Position numbers and translations under genes: made by a program. DNA of 47,636 bases, taken from assembly GCA_021827925.1 (NCBI GenBank), contig JAKATZ010000018.1, positions 1-47,636 on the forward strand. Reading direction: 5' to 3'. The DNA is from Microcaldota archaeon. Lineage in GTDB: Archaea > Micrarchaeota > Micrarchaeia > Micrarchaeales > CABMGC01. Shown here one piece after another: positions 1 to 8,097 of the stretch. Numbering within the stretch: position 1 is the stretch's first letter; every line of letters begins with the position of its first letter. Under the pieces are notes generated by a model. The model made no database searches, was not told the origin of the DNA, and worked only from the letters and a program-made list of their open reading frames with translations.

Positions 1-360
1 ATATTTTATCCTGACTCCCAGTTCTGTGCCGTCCCCGAAGTACTCCACGATGTCATCGCTTCCCTTGCCTATAGTTACAAGCACATCGGTTATCCCGTTC
101 CTTTTAAGCTCATTCAGTATGTATTCCATTATGGGCTTCCCGCCTATCCTTATCATTGGCGGGTAAATAAGCTTACCCTCAACATCGATTCCTCTGCCCC
201 CGGCAAAAAGCACCGCCTTCTTGGGCGTCGCGTGTATTAGCGCTGCGTTTAGCAGATGCTCTATCGCATGCGATCTGTTGCGTATATCCACCCCATCAAT
301 GCTCGCATCCACCTTTCTGAGCAATTCCTCATCGAGTGTTATTGTAAGCCTCTCCTTCAT
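1..360 (-). CDS. RHH-domain / sugar nucleotidyltransferase fusion (3' end outside window)
   Basis: Read on the reverse strand, 120 codons are visible and the frame runs off the window edge. Residues 1-43 have the form of a ribbon-helix-helix DNA-binding domain: a beta strand RLTITLDEELL followed by two helices with NRSHAIEHLL. From about residue 48 a nucleotidyltransferase fold of the glucose-1-phosphate nucleotidyltransferase type begins (VLFAGGRG, then GGKPIMEYIL, then EYFGDGTELGVRIKY). The usual GGxGTRL loop reads GGRGIDVEG and the usual PKP is replaced by PPM, so the active-site loop is atypical and activity is uncertain. The ATG at 360 is chosen because GGAGG lies just upstream and the RHH domain begins directly there. 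It is transcribed divergently from the sugar-phosphate operon. Inference: an enzyme-linked transcription factor that may control its own intergenic region. The family assignment of each half is fairly secure; the function is not. Confidence 0.8.
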   Translation of the reverse strand, partial: MKERLTITLDEELLRKVDASIDGVDIRNRSHAIEHLLNAALIHATPKKAVLFAGGRGIDVEGKLIYPPMIRIGGKPIMEYILNELKRNGITDVLVTIGKGSDDIVEYFGDGTELGVRIKY

Positions 361-427
361 CCCATCCTCCCTATCGTTCCCAAACGCGCAGTTTCATGTC
401 GTTTTCAACCAGTTATCTCTGGAAAGG

Positions 428-435
428 CTTAAATA
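428..435 (+). promoter_or_regulatory. TATA box of the sugar-phosphate operon
   Basis: CTTAAATA preceded by AAAGG (BRE-like). A start of transcription about 25 nt downstream would fall near 457-460, so the first gene could be translated from 461 almost leaderless or from the ATG at 491 behind a short leader. Confidence 0.6.
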
Positions 436-439
436 CCAC

Positions 440-476
440 TATGATGAAATATGATAAAGTATGATAAATTATGAAA
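440..476. repeat. Four phased 10-bp repeats, TATGATAAAN
   Basis: Units start at 440, 450, 460 and 470: TATGATGAAA, TATGATAAAG, TATGATAAAT, TATGAAAAGA. The period is 10 bp, one helical turn, and the array sits between the TATA box and the start codon of the operon. RHH proteins are known to bind short tandem repeats cooperatively, and an RHH domain is encoded divergently about 80 bp away. An operator for that protein is an inference. Confidence 0.55.
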
Positions 477-490
477 AGAGGTTTTGTACA

Positions 491-1396
491 ATGATAGAGA
501 AGAGCACCCCTATAGGCATTCCTATGGCAAACGTGGGGAGCTATGCCATAATACACGATACAGTCCCGTACCTGACACGTCTTGGGGGAATCGGTGCAGT
601 ATCTCCAGGCCTCGCCGCAGAGGTGGCAAGGTTAGAACGGATGTTCACTGCGGATTTTCACGACATTTTGCCGCAAGGAAGCAATGTAACGGGCATAGGG
701 ATTGGGGCTATGTCTGCTTCGATTGCCGATAGAGCAATGAATAAGTTCCACGATCACACAATAGTAAGCCTGGACCCTTCACTGTCCAAGTTTGCGCATC
801 TATCACTAGACCTGACACGCGAGGTGGACCCGAACACCGGGACTGCGGCGCTCAGGCCACGCTTCGGAGCTCCAAGTGTGGATTCGCAGCTCCTCCGGCT
901 AAGTATAGCTCTTGCGTCAAGGGGGCGCAACGACGGCGTTGTGCTTGCGGAGGTTAGCTGCTTTACCGGCCGTACAATAACTGCGATAACCTCCCTACTA
1001 TCCGGGAACGGAATCAGGGTCAATGCAGTGCTTCTGGGATTTGCATCAGAAGACGCGATGACTGTACTTCGCAGCAGCGAGACAGGCCCAAGGCCTGAGG
1101 TTGATACTATACACACCGCGACACACGGTGCTGAAAGCAGGAAAATGCTTGGTATCTGCGGCAAAAATGCTCCATTGAACCCGTTGAGCGGTGCAAGGAG
1201 ATTCATACCCTTCACGGAGCATCCCGATTGGGTGGGAATCCCAGAGGAATATCATTCGGAGTTCGCCTCCCTGAGTCGGAGATACAATGCACTGATCATG
1301 GGAGCTCTAAAGAATCATGGTTTTGACTCATCTAAGCTGGGAGAGCCTGTGGAGCTCAGGCGGCCGCCTCAGGAAAGACCTCGCGTCAAGGTGTAA
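491..1396 (+). CDS. Phosphoribosyltransferase-like protein, function unknown
   Basis: 301 residues from the ATG at 491, which has AGAGG about 10 nt upstream; an in-frame ATG at 461 would add ten residues. I do not recognise a named family. The segment DGVVLAEVSCFTGRTITAI resembles the PRPP-binding loop of type I phosphoribosyltransferases (two hydrophobic residues, acidic residue, T-G-x-T), preceded by a Rossmann-like stretch with GIGIGAMSAS. The canonical paired acids are reduced to one Glu, so this is only a resemblance. It is the first gene of an operon (2-nt gap to the LOG-like gene, then epimerase, transketolase, transaldolase), which points to ribose-phosphate or nucleotide metabolism. 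Alternative: an inactive PRTase fold acting as a regulator. Confidence 0.6.
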   Translation: MIEKSTPIGIPMANVGSYAIIHDTVPYLTRLGGIGAVSPGLAAEVARLERMFTADFHDILPQGSNVTGIGIGAMSASIADRAMNKFHDHTIVSLDPSLSKFAHLSLDLTREVDPNTGTAALRPRFGAPSVDSQLLRLSIALASRGRNDGVVLAEVSCFTGRTITAITSLLSGNGIRVNAVLLGFASEDAMTVLRSSETGPRPEVDTIHTATHGAESRKMLGICGKNAPLNPLSGARRFIPFTEHPDWVGIPEEYHSEFASLSRRYNALIMGALKNHGFDSSKLGEPVELRRPPQERPRVKV

Positions 1397-1398
1397 TT

Positions 1399-1935
1399 AT
1401 GGAAGGAAAGCCGCGCAAGCGCATAATAGGGGTCATGGGTCCTGGTGATGCCGATGAAAAGGAATCTGCCCTTGCGTACGAATTGGGTAGGCTCATAGCA
1501 AAGAACGGATGGATCACGCTCAGCGGCGGAATGGGTGGGGTTATGGACTCTGTAAGCAAGGGTGCCAAAGAAGCCGGGGGTCTGACCATAGGCATACTCC
1601 CAAACAACGATCCGTCTACATGGTCGCGATACCTTGACATACCAATTGTGACAGAGATGGGCCAGGCCAGGAATTGCATAAACGCACTATCGAGCGATGT
1701 AATACTTGCAGTTGGCATGAACCCTGGTACGGCTAGCGAAGTTGCGCTTGGAACAAGGAACGGCAAACCGGTAATATTGCTTGGAAACAGCAATGAGACT
1801 CTCTCCTTTTTCAAAAAGCTTGGCAGCGAAGTCTGCATTGCAAATACCGCAGAAGAAGCCATTGAATTGATAACGAAACTCGCCGAACAATCTGCCGGAT
1901 CTTACGCTACGGCAGGCCAAGGTGCAAAGGCATAG
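1399..1935 (+). CDS. LOG/TIGR00725-like nucleotide-binding protein
   Basis: 178 residues. It starts with RIIGVMGPGDADEKES and has SGGMGGVMDSVSKGAKEAGG, the nucleotide-binding glycine-rich signature of the LOG/SLOG superfamily; NPGTASEV stands where LOG enzymes have PGGxGTxxE. Length and motifs fit the TIGR00725 subfamily. LOG enzymes hydrolyse nucleoside 5'-monophosphates to base plus ribose 5-phosphate; whether this subfamily does so is unproven. The gene begins 2 nt after the preceding stop and lies directly upstream of ribulose-phosphate epimerase, so release of ribose 5-phosphate into the downstream pathway is an attractive inference. The catalytic Glu of the motif is retained, but the first glycines are not. 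Confidence 0.8.
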   Translation: MEGKPRKRIIGVMGPGDADEKESALAYELGRLIAKNGWITLSGGMGGVMDSVSKGAKEAGGLTIGILPNNDPSTWSRYLDIPIVTEMGQARNCINALSSDVILAVGMNPGTASEVALGTRNGKPVILLGNSNETLSFFKKLGSEVCIANTAEEAIELITKLAEQSAGSYATAGQGAKA

Positions 1936-1945
1936 CGGTGTCTGT

Positions 1946-2635
1946 ATGAACTACGCGAACGAAGAATCACAAGGAAATCCAGCCAATAAAATAAGCATAT
2001 CGACATCGATACTCTCAGCGGATCTTTCGAGGATCGGCAGCGTACTTGAAAGTCTGGAGTCCAGCGGTGCGGACAGCGTGCACATCGATGTGATGGATGG
2101 CCATTTTGTAAACAATATTGCTTTCGGTCCAGCCTTCGTAAAATCGATGAGAAGGCACACAGCCTTACCCTTCAAGGTTCATCTTATGATAGAAAAGCCT
2201 GCAGCATACGCACCGCAGTTCATAAGCGCGGGATCTGATCTGTTGATATTCCACAGGGAAACAGTTTCAGATGTGGCTGGCACAATTGACCAAATAGAGA
2301 GTCACGGGGCAAAAGCAGGGATAGCGCTAAACCCAGAAACACAGATTTCCGAAGCAGCGGAATTCATACCTCGCATATCTTCTCTGTTGATAATGGGCGT
2401 GAATCCTGGATTCGCAGGCCAGAAGTTCATTCCTACGGTATTGCCTAAGATAACCGAAGCTCGCAGACTCATCAGTGAAAAAGGACTGAGAACCGGGGTT
2501 GCGGTGGACGGGGGAATAAACTCCGCAACCGCTCGTGATGCGATAAGATCCGGAGCAGATGAACTCATAGCGGCAACATACGTCTTTGGGTCGGAAAACA
2601 TAGCGGACGCAATAAGCAGCCTGAGAAACTCATAA
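1946..2635 (+). CDS. rpe: Ribulose-phosphate 3-epimerase
   Basis: 229 residues from the ATG at 1946, 10 nt after the previous stop; an in-frame GTG at 1922 would overlap the upstream gene. The TIM-barrel signatures are all present: STSILSADLSRIG, the metal/catalytic HIDVMDGHFV, KVHLMIEKP, MGVNPGFAGQKF and the second catalytic aspartate in VAVDGGINS. It interconverts ribulose 5-phosphate and xylulose 5-phosphate in the cytoplasm, supplying xylulose 5-phosphate to the transketolase encoded next. The length is standard for the family. The N-terminal 15 residues precede the barrel and are not conserved in form. Confidence 0.95.
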   Translation: MNYANEESQGNPANKISISTSILSADLSRIGSVLESLESSGADSVHIDVMDGHFVNNIAFGPAFVKSMRRHTALPFKVHLMIEKPAAYAPQFISAGSDLLIFHRETVSDVAGTIDQIESHGAKAGIALNPETQISEAAEFIPRISSLLIMGVNPGFAGQKFIPTVLPKITEARRLISEKGLRTGVAVDGGINSATARDAIRSGADELIAATYVFGSENIADAISSLRNS

Positions 2636-2668
2636 TAATACTCCTAATTTACTATTAAAGGGATCAAT

Positions 2669-3520
2669 ATGTCTGACACCAGCACAAACAAAGCAGCAGA
2701 ACCCGCCGAGGCCGAGCGCCTCAGCAGGATGGCTTCTCAAGTACGCGAAGACATAATAAATACACTTGCCGAATCAAAATCTGGCCATCCTGGCGGCTCT
2801 TTAAGTTGCACCGATATACTCGTATCCCTGTACTTCTCCAAACTACGTCATGACCCTAAGAATCCAAAATGGCCAGACAGGGACAGGTTTCTTCTTTCAA
2901 AAGGGCATGCAGCTCCGGCATTGTACTCTGTCCTTGCCGAAGCCGGCTACTTCCCTAAGGAAGAGCTCAAAACCTTGAGGAAGATTAACAGCAGGCTGCA
3001 AGGACATCCTGATCCAAACAAGCTTCCTGGAATAGAGATACCCGGAGGACCTGAAGGCATCGGCCTCTCGGAAGGTGTCGGCATGGCTGCTGCCGCGAAG
3101 CTAGACGGCAGTCAGATAAAAATATACGTGCTGATGGGCGACGGCGAGCTTGACGAAGGCGAGGTGTGGGAGGCTGCAATGGCAGCCGTAAAGTTCAGGC
3201 TGGACAACCTCATTGCCATAGTCGACATGAACGGCCTGCAGCAAGAGGGCGCAACATCTGAGATAATGCCAACAGCATCGATAGCTGACAAATTCCGTGC
3301 GTTTAACTGGAATGTTCTTGAGATAAACGGGCATGATATTCCTGCGATACTTTCCGCTCTCGACAGAGCGTGCAAACACTCCGGTGCACCAACCGCAATA
3401 ATAGCGAGTACGGTAAAGGGTAAGGGCGTGGGCTTCATGGAAGGCAAGGTCGAGTATCACGCAAAAACGCTCTCGCAGGACGCTGTGCAGAAGGCTCTGG
3501 AAAGCATCAAGGTTGATTGA
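2669..3520 (+). CDS. Transketolase, N-terminal (TPP-binding) subunit
   Basis: 283 residues with AAAGGGA as ribosome binding site before the ATG at 2669. Contains SGHPGGSLSCTDILV, the KGHAAPALYSVLAEAG loop and the thiamine diphosphate motif GDGELDEGEVWEA ending at VDMNGLQQ. This is the PP domain; the Pyr domain is the next gene. Split transketolases of about 280 plus 310 residues are usual in archaea and some bacteria. Together the subunits move two-carbon units between ketose and aldose phosphates, giving the cell pentoses without an oxidative branch. The stop is followed immediately by the partner subunit, implying coupled translation and equal stoichiometry. Confidence 0.95.
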   Translation: MSDTSTNKAAEPAEAERLSRMASQVREDIINTLAESKSGHPGGSLSCTDILVSLYFSKLRHDPKNPKWPDRDRFLLSKGHAAPALYSVLAEAGYFPKEELKTLRKINSRLQGHPDPNKLPGIEIPGGPEGIGLSEGVGMAAAAKLDGSQIKIYVLMGDGELDEGEVWEAAMAAVKFRLDNLIAIVDMNGLQQEGATSEIMPTASIADKFRAFNWNVLEINGHDIPAILSALDRACKHSGAPTAIIASTVKGKGVGFMEGKVEYHAKTLSQDAVQKALESIKVD

Positions 3521-3521
3521 T

Positions 3522-4451
3522 ATGGATGAAAACACAGAATCGATGCGGGAAGGAATAGGCGAGGTGCTCCTCGAGCTAGGCGACGCCAATCCTGACATCG
3601 TCGTTGTAGGTGCGGATACCACCGAATCGCTTTCGCTGGACAAGTTCGGGAAGAAATTTCCCGGCAGGCTGTTCAACGTGGGAATAGCTGAGCAGAATAT
3701 GATAGGGGTATCCGCGGGCCTTGCGCTGTACGGCAAGAACGTATTCTGCGGCACGTATACGGTATTCATCGAGAGGGCTCTAGATCAGATACGGAACACA
3801 TTGGGGTACTGCAGGCTTAATGTCAAGATCATAGGGTCACACACCGGAATATCCGTGGGTCCTGATGGGGGCAGCCACCAGGCGGTGGAGGACATTGCAA
3901 TAATGCGGGCAATACCAAACATGAGGGTTGTGGTACCGTCAGATTCATACTCTGCAAAGGCTTTAGTACGGGAGATCTCCGAAATAAGGGGCCCATTCTA
4001 TCTGCGGCTTATACGTTCAAAGGGGCCAGACCTTCACAAAGGCCAGAATGTTACTCTCGGAAAGGCAAACGTTCTAAGGGATGGCAACGACATTGCAATA
4101 ATAGCGTGCGGCATAATGGTGTACGAAGCGGTCAAAGCAGCAGAGAAGCTTGGAAAGGAGGGGATACAAGCAATGGTTATCGATTGCCACACCATAAAGC
4201 CGATTGACGAAGAAACCATAGTAAACGCGGCAGAGAAGACGGGAAGGGTGGTAACCGCCGAGGATCACAACATCTACGGCGGCCTAGGATCTGCTGTCGC
4301 AGAGGTGCTATCACGGAGAAGGCCAACCCCAATGGGGATGGTTGCTGTCAACGATGTCTTTGGCGAGTCTGGAAAGGACACTGAGCTCATGGAGAAGTAC
4401 GGCATAAATGAGAATGCGATATTCAAAAAGGCAAAAGAGATGATGAAATGA
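3522..4451 (+). CDS. Transketolase, C-terminal subunit
   Basis: 309 residues from the ATG at 3522, 1 nt after the stop of the N-terminal subunit; a TTG three codons earlier is less likely. Shows the pyrimidine-binding domain with the catalytic glutamate in NVGIAEQNMIGVSAGLA, GSHTGISVGPDGGSHQA, a DxxS/SK region, and the transketolase C-terminal domain (VIDCHTIKPID, VTAEDHNIYGGLGSAVAEVL). It completes the split enzyme. Its last codons overlap the transaldolase start by 4 nt (ATGA), so the three genes form one translational unit. Confidence 0.95.
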   Translation: MDENTESMREGIGEVLLELGDANPDIVVVGADTTESLSLDKFGKKFPGRLFNVGIAEQNMIGVSAGLALYGKNVFCGTYTVFIERALDQIRNTLGYCRLNVKIIGSHTGISVGPDGGSHQAVEDIAIMRAIPNMRVVVPSDSYSAKALVREISEIRGPFYLRLIRSKGPDLHKGQNVTLGKANVLRDGNDIAIIACGIMVYEAVKAAEKLGKEGIQAMVIDCHTIKPIDEETIVNAAEKTGRVVTAEDHNIYGGLGSAVAEVLSRRRPTPMGMVAVNDVFGESGKDTELMEKYGINENAIFKKAKEMMK

Positions 4452-5128
4452 AGTTCTTTATCGACAGTGCGAACTTGGAGATGATAAGCAGGTTCACGGG
4501 CATGAACGTGGTGGACGGGGTAACGACGAATCCCTCGCTTCTCGCCAAGGAGGGTGCAGATCCGATAGAGCAGGCAAAAAAGCTTCTCAAGCTTGTTCCG
4601 GGCCCAGTGAGCATAGAGGTGGTGGCTACCGAGTATGCGGGGATGGTGGCCGAAGCACATTCAATATCCTCACTCGGGAGCAATGCGGTCGTGAAGGTGC
4701 CTATGACGAAAGAGGGCATGCGCGCCGTACACTCACTGTCCAAAGAAGGGATAAAAACAAATGTAACGCTGATCTTCTCAGCTGCGCAGGCGCTCATAGC
4801 CGCGAAGGCCGGGGCCTCTTATGTCAGTCCTTTTCTGGGAAGGCTCGATGACATAGGCTCAAGCGGCATGTCACTGCTTAGTGACATATGCTCCATATTC
4901 AGGAACTATTCGATAAAGACGGAGGTGCTCGCAGCAAGCATAAGGAGCACCATGCATGTGATAGAGGCTGCGAAGCTTGGAGCCGACGTAGTAACCCTGC
5001 CTCCTGACATCCTTGATAAGATGTTCATGCATCCGCTAACCGACTCAGGGATGAAGAAGTTCCTCGACGACTGGAAGGTTCTTGAAAAACAGTACGGGAA
5101 CGTGTACATGCGCTCTGGGGGCGACTAA
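4448..5128 (+). CDS. Transaldolase / fructose-6-phosphate aldolase-type
   Basis: 226 residues, the length of the small (TalC/FSA-like) transaldolase class. Signatures are MKFFIDSANLEMI, DGVTTNPSLLAKEG and the Schiff-base lysine in NAVVKVPMTKEG (about residue 86), then NVTLIFSAAQALIAAKAGASYVSPF and a second region AASIRS. It transfers a three-carbon dihydroxyacetone unit between sugar phosphates. It ends the operon epimerase-transketolase-transaldolase, so the window encodes most of a non-oxidative pentose phosphate pathway; ribose-5-phosphate isomerase is not present here. Small transaldolases may instead act as F6P aldolases, which sequence alone does not settle. Confidence 0.92.
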   Translation: MKFFIDSANLEMISRFTGMNVVDGVTTNPSLLAKEGADPIEQAKKLLKLVPGPVSIEVVATEYAGMVAEAHSISSLGSNAVVKVPMTKEGMRAVHSLSKEGIKTNVTLIFSAAQALIAAKAGASYVSPFLGRLDDIGSSGMSLLSDICSIFRNYSIKTEVLAASIRSTMHVIEAAKLGADVVTLPPDILDKMFMHPLTDSGMKKFLDDWKVLEKQYGNVYMRSGGD

Positions 5129-5215
5129 GGGGATGAACGGGCTATACCTCATGGCTCATGCGCAAGCTGCAGAATTCGCATGCATGGGTGGTTACCGGCT
5201 ATAACAGATGGTGAA

Positions 5216-5953
5216 ATGGCAATCACAAGAAGCGCACATGGTCATGCCTCTCCTGCAGATCTTAGGGCCGCCGTATCAACTATTCCTGTATGGCTTGTTG
5301 ACCATGAAGGTGTTCTTGGGCCTGTCCTCCGTTCCACTCCGCAAGGTCCTGCTATACATGCCAAGCTGGTGGATTTCATAGCAATCCAGCGAAGAATCCC
5401 TGTGCGATTGGTAGAAGCGGAGATGTCCAGGCTAAAAGAGAAGTTTGGCACAGACGCGCTGCTCTACGCTATGCATCTGGAGTACGGAATTCCCTATTCA
5501 AAGATGATAAGCAGGATATATTTTCCGGAGCTCAATGAGCTCAGGCGCAACATCCCTCCGGATCCGGAGCTTTTAATGCTGCTGCGCTTGCTCCAGAAAA
5601 ACGGAAAGAGGATACTTGTCTTATCAAACAGCAATGCTTACGTCGTGCAGGCAATGCTTGACGCAATGAATGTGTACGGTGTCTTCGATGGCATACTCAC
5701 AGTAGAGTCCTTCAGGGGCCTTGTAAGGCCCAAGCCATACGCTGAGGCATACTTGTATGCCCTTGAGCGCGCTAGAAATTCCGACAGAGTTCCTGCGCCG
5801 CATGACGCGCTGTTCGCCGACGACAATCCTGAAAACCTTACCACTCCAAAGCAGCTCGGAATGCTGACTGTGTTGGTTGGCGGAAGGCCCTGCAGGGAAA
5901 AAGGCCATCTAAGGGTCGATACCTTCAAGGAAGTCCTAAGGACAGCTTTATGA
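5216..5953 (+). CDS. HAD-superfamily hydrolase
   Basis: About 245 residues from the ATG at 5216 (GGTGA just upstream); an in-frame ATG at 5180 would add 12 residues. HAD motif I is WLVDHEGVL, motif II VLSNSN, motif III RPKPYAEAYLYAL and motif IV FADDNPENL, with a helical cap between I and II. The nucleophile Asp is present, but the second motif I acid is Glu two residues on rather than Asp. The same +2 position is also variable in YihX-like HADs, so hydrolase activity is plausible though the mechanism may differ. Likely a sugar-phosphate or nucleotide phosphatase, suggested only by the operon upstream. It lies in the same frame as the transaldolase stop but has its own start. Confidence 0.75.
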   Translation: MAITRSAHGHASPADLRAAVSTIPVWLVDHEGVLGPVLRSTPQGPAIHAKLVDFIAIQRRIPVRLVEAEMSRLKEKFGTDALLYAMHLEYGIPYSKMISRIYFPELNELRRNIPPDPELLMLLRLLQKNGKRILVLSNSNAYVVQAMLDAMNVYGVFDGILTVESFRGLVRPKPYAEAYLYALERARNSDRVPAPHDALFADDNPENLTTPKQLGMLTVLVGGRPCREKGHLRVDTFKEVLRTAL

Positions 5954-5956
5954 TCT

Positions 5957-7459
5957 TCAGAATAGGTTGATAGCGATCCATCTAACGATCTTCTTCATCA
6001 TTAGGTAAGGCTTCCCACTATTCTTCTTAACGTCCTTAATTAGCGGCTTATACCTGCTTTTTTCTTCAGCGCTTAGCTTGCCCTCCTTCACTATAGTCTG
6101 CTTCTTGCCATCTATAACCTGTGTTTCCGTCTTGCTGATTATGTCCTTCTTGACCATTGCGTACCATTCGTCCAGCGTGTTTCCGTGGGTCTTGATCATG
6201 CGCATGAAATCCTTCATCTTTATCCTTCTCCTCTTTCCTGTCCTGTCTTCCTCAGCCGCAGGTATCAGGGCCGCTTTGTCTGAGATCTCTTCTATGTCTG
6301 CCTGAGAGAATCCCATAGTCGCCCTGGCAAGCCTTCCGAAGCTTATCCTTGATAGCGGCATCTTTCTCGTGTTGTAGATGAATGCCTGTTTCCTTGTCTT
6401 GTAGTCCGGCGGCGGTATGTATATTGCCTCCCCGAACCTCTTGCTCCTCTTCAGCGCCGGGTCAATGTCCCATGGCTGGTTCGTCGCCCCTATCACGAAT
6501 ATCCCCTCGGGGTTCTTCTCAACCCCGTCCATCTCCTGCAGGAACTGGTTCACAGCCATCCTCATATAGCTCTGCTGCTCGCCTCCCCCTCCGCCATCCC
6601 TCTTCATGCCAAGCGCGTCTATCTCATCGAAGAAAAGGACAACAGGGGTGTTCTGCCTCGCCTGCTCGAAAATCGCATGCATGTTCTTCTCCGTATTGCC
6701 TGCGTACATGTCCACGATCTCGTTTATCCTCGCTATAAGTACATTGGAGCTAGTTTCGCCTCCTATGGCATTCACAAAATAGGTCTTTCCGCAGCCCGGA
6801 GGCCCATAAAAGATAACCCCTAGTCCCAGTTTCTTACCGTATATCTTGAGCAGTTCGGGCTTCTTTATCGCGAGTATTATATTTTCATAGATGAGCTTCT
6901 TCTCCTTTTCCATTCCCACTACGTCCTTGAACGTTATGCTCGACTTGTGCCACTTTACCTTCTTTATCTGCCCCTCCTCGCTGACAGTCTTGTTTTCGTA
7001 TCCTCCTGCGGTCACTTTCGCCCCTGTTCCGGGAGCCGCCTGCGCTGGTGCCGGGGTCACTTCTGTGCTAAGTTTTGTCTTAAGCTGCTCCAGCCTCGCC
7101 TTCGCCTGTTCATAGCCCGGGTTCCTGCCGATCGCCTTCTCGTACCATTCCTTGGCTCCCTGATAGTCATGTTGGTACTCTGATATTATCCCCATTACAT
7201 AAGGCGCATCGTAGCTATCCGGCTCCATGTCCATGACAGCGTCAGCGTCCCTTGTTGCCTCTGTGTATTTGTTGAGTATTGCATACGATAGCGCCCTGTT
7301 GAAATAGGCACTTGCGTACTTGGGATCTGCTTCTATCGCCTTGCTGTACCACTCGATCGCCTCATCGAACTTATTCTCCTCGAAGGCCTTGCCACCCTTT
7401 GTGTACATCTCCTTCGCTGTCGGATTGTTTGTGCCTTCCTTCGGCGTTCCTTCACTCAT
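5957..7459 (-). CDS. TPR-repeat AAA+ ATPase
   Basis: 500 residues from the ATG at 7459; a GTG three codons earlier is possible. Residues 14-117 form three tetratricopeptide repeats (AFEENKFDEAIEWYSKAI and following). A proline/alanine linker spans 130-150 and a single AAA domain starts near 175: Walker A GPPGCGKT (219-226), Walker B VLFFDEID (274-281), sensor 1 GATNQP, and an SKRF arginine region. The glycine run GGGGG at 289-293 sits in a loop. The layout resembles Vps4/katanin, with TPRs where those carry an MIT domain. It probably remodels protein complexes, with the TPRs as adaptor. A TATA box TATATAAAAG near 7492-7501 would start transcription just ahead of the ATG. Confidence 0.85.
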   Translation of the reverse strand: MSEGTPKEGTNNPTAKEMYTKGGKAFEENKFDEAIEWYSKAIEADPKYASAYFNRALSYAILNKYTEATRDADAVMDMEPDSYDAPYVMGIISEYQHDYQGAKEWYEKAIGRNPGYEQAKARLEQLKTKLSTEVTPAPAQAAPGTGAKVTAGGYENKTVSEEGQIKKVKWHKSSITFKDVVGMEKEKKLIYENIILAIKKPELLKIYGKKLGLGVIFYGPPGCGKTYFVNAIGGETSSNVLIARINEIVDMYAGNTEKNMHAIFEQARQNTPVVLFFDEIDALGMKRDGGGGGEQQSYMRMAVNQFLQEMDGVEKNPEGIFVIGATNQPWDIDPALKRSKRFGEAIYIPPPDYKTRKQAFIYNTRKMPLSRISFGRLARATMGFSQADIEEISDKAALIPAAEEDRTGKRRRIKMKDFMRMIKTHGNTLDEWYAMVKKDIISKTETQVIDGKKQTIVKEGKLSAEEKSRYKPLIKDVKKNSGKPYLMMKKIVRWIAINLF

Positions 7460-7551
7460 CCCTCTCACGCGCTAAAATAAGCTTCTGTATCTTTTATATA
7501 TACTCTTTTGTGATATTTATACCTTCTGAGCCCTGGATCGATCTCAACGGA

Positions 7552-8001
7552 TCACAGCGCTTCCTGCTTGCCCGCCTTTCCGTCCCGCATTCCTTCCATC
7601 CTGTCAAGAAGCTCGTTCAGGGCCCTGTCAACCTCGGCGATATGCCTGTCCTCCCTGCTGACGCTGCTTAGGCTGAACGATCCGAATCTGCTGAGAAGCG
7701 CAGAGGCCTCTTCGTTCAGCTTCTTGAGATCACTATCCCTGGTCTTGTAAGTGCCCTTCAGCTGGTTGACCATGAGCTGGCTGTCAGAATATATGCGCAG
7801 TTCCGCATCGCTCCCATACTCGCTTGCCTTCTGCAAAGCTTTTATCAGCGCAAGATACTCTGCCTGATTGTTGGTCTTTATTCCGTTGTAAAAACTCTCC
7901 CTTGCAATCACCCTGCCTTTCCAGTCAAGAAGCTGGTATCCTGATGCGCTTTTGCCAGGATTAGATCTCGACGCACCGTCTGTGTATACGTAAATTATCA
8001 T
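7552..8001 (-). CDS. rnhA: Ribonuclease HI
   Basis: 149 residues from the ATG at 8001, with GAGGA 8 nt upstream; a TTG five codons earlier is in frame but lacks a site. The acidic active site is visible: D8 in YVYTDGASRSNPG, E48 in TNNQAEYLAL, D73 in IYSDSQLM, and D125 in HIAEVDRAL. The basic handle region is short, as in archaeal type 1 RNases H. It cuts the RNA strand of RNA-DNA hybrids. It has a separate transcription unit from the AAA gene downstream (92 nt gap). Confidence 0.92.
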   Translation of the reverse strand: MIIYVYTDGASRSNPGKSASGYQLLDWKGRVIARESFYNGIKTNNQAEYLALIKALQKASEYGSDAELRIYSDSQLMVNQLKGTYKTRDSDLKKLNEEASALLSRFGSFSLSSVSREDRHIAEVDRALNELLDRMEGMRDGKAGKQEAL

Positions 8002-8097
8002 TTCAAAGTTCCTCAAATGGCATGGGCGTTTCCCCGCCTGTCACAGAATTTACAACGTTTCTGACAACGCATTCATTGCAGGGAGTTTCTACTCCAG

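Noticed and set aside
5133-5204. 23-codon frame with AAGGGG just upstream, between transaldolase and HAD genes
   Set aside because: It overlaps the HAD gene's possible start, has no recognisable product and may simply be the ribosome-binding context of the next gene.
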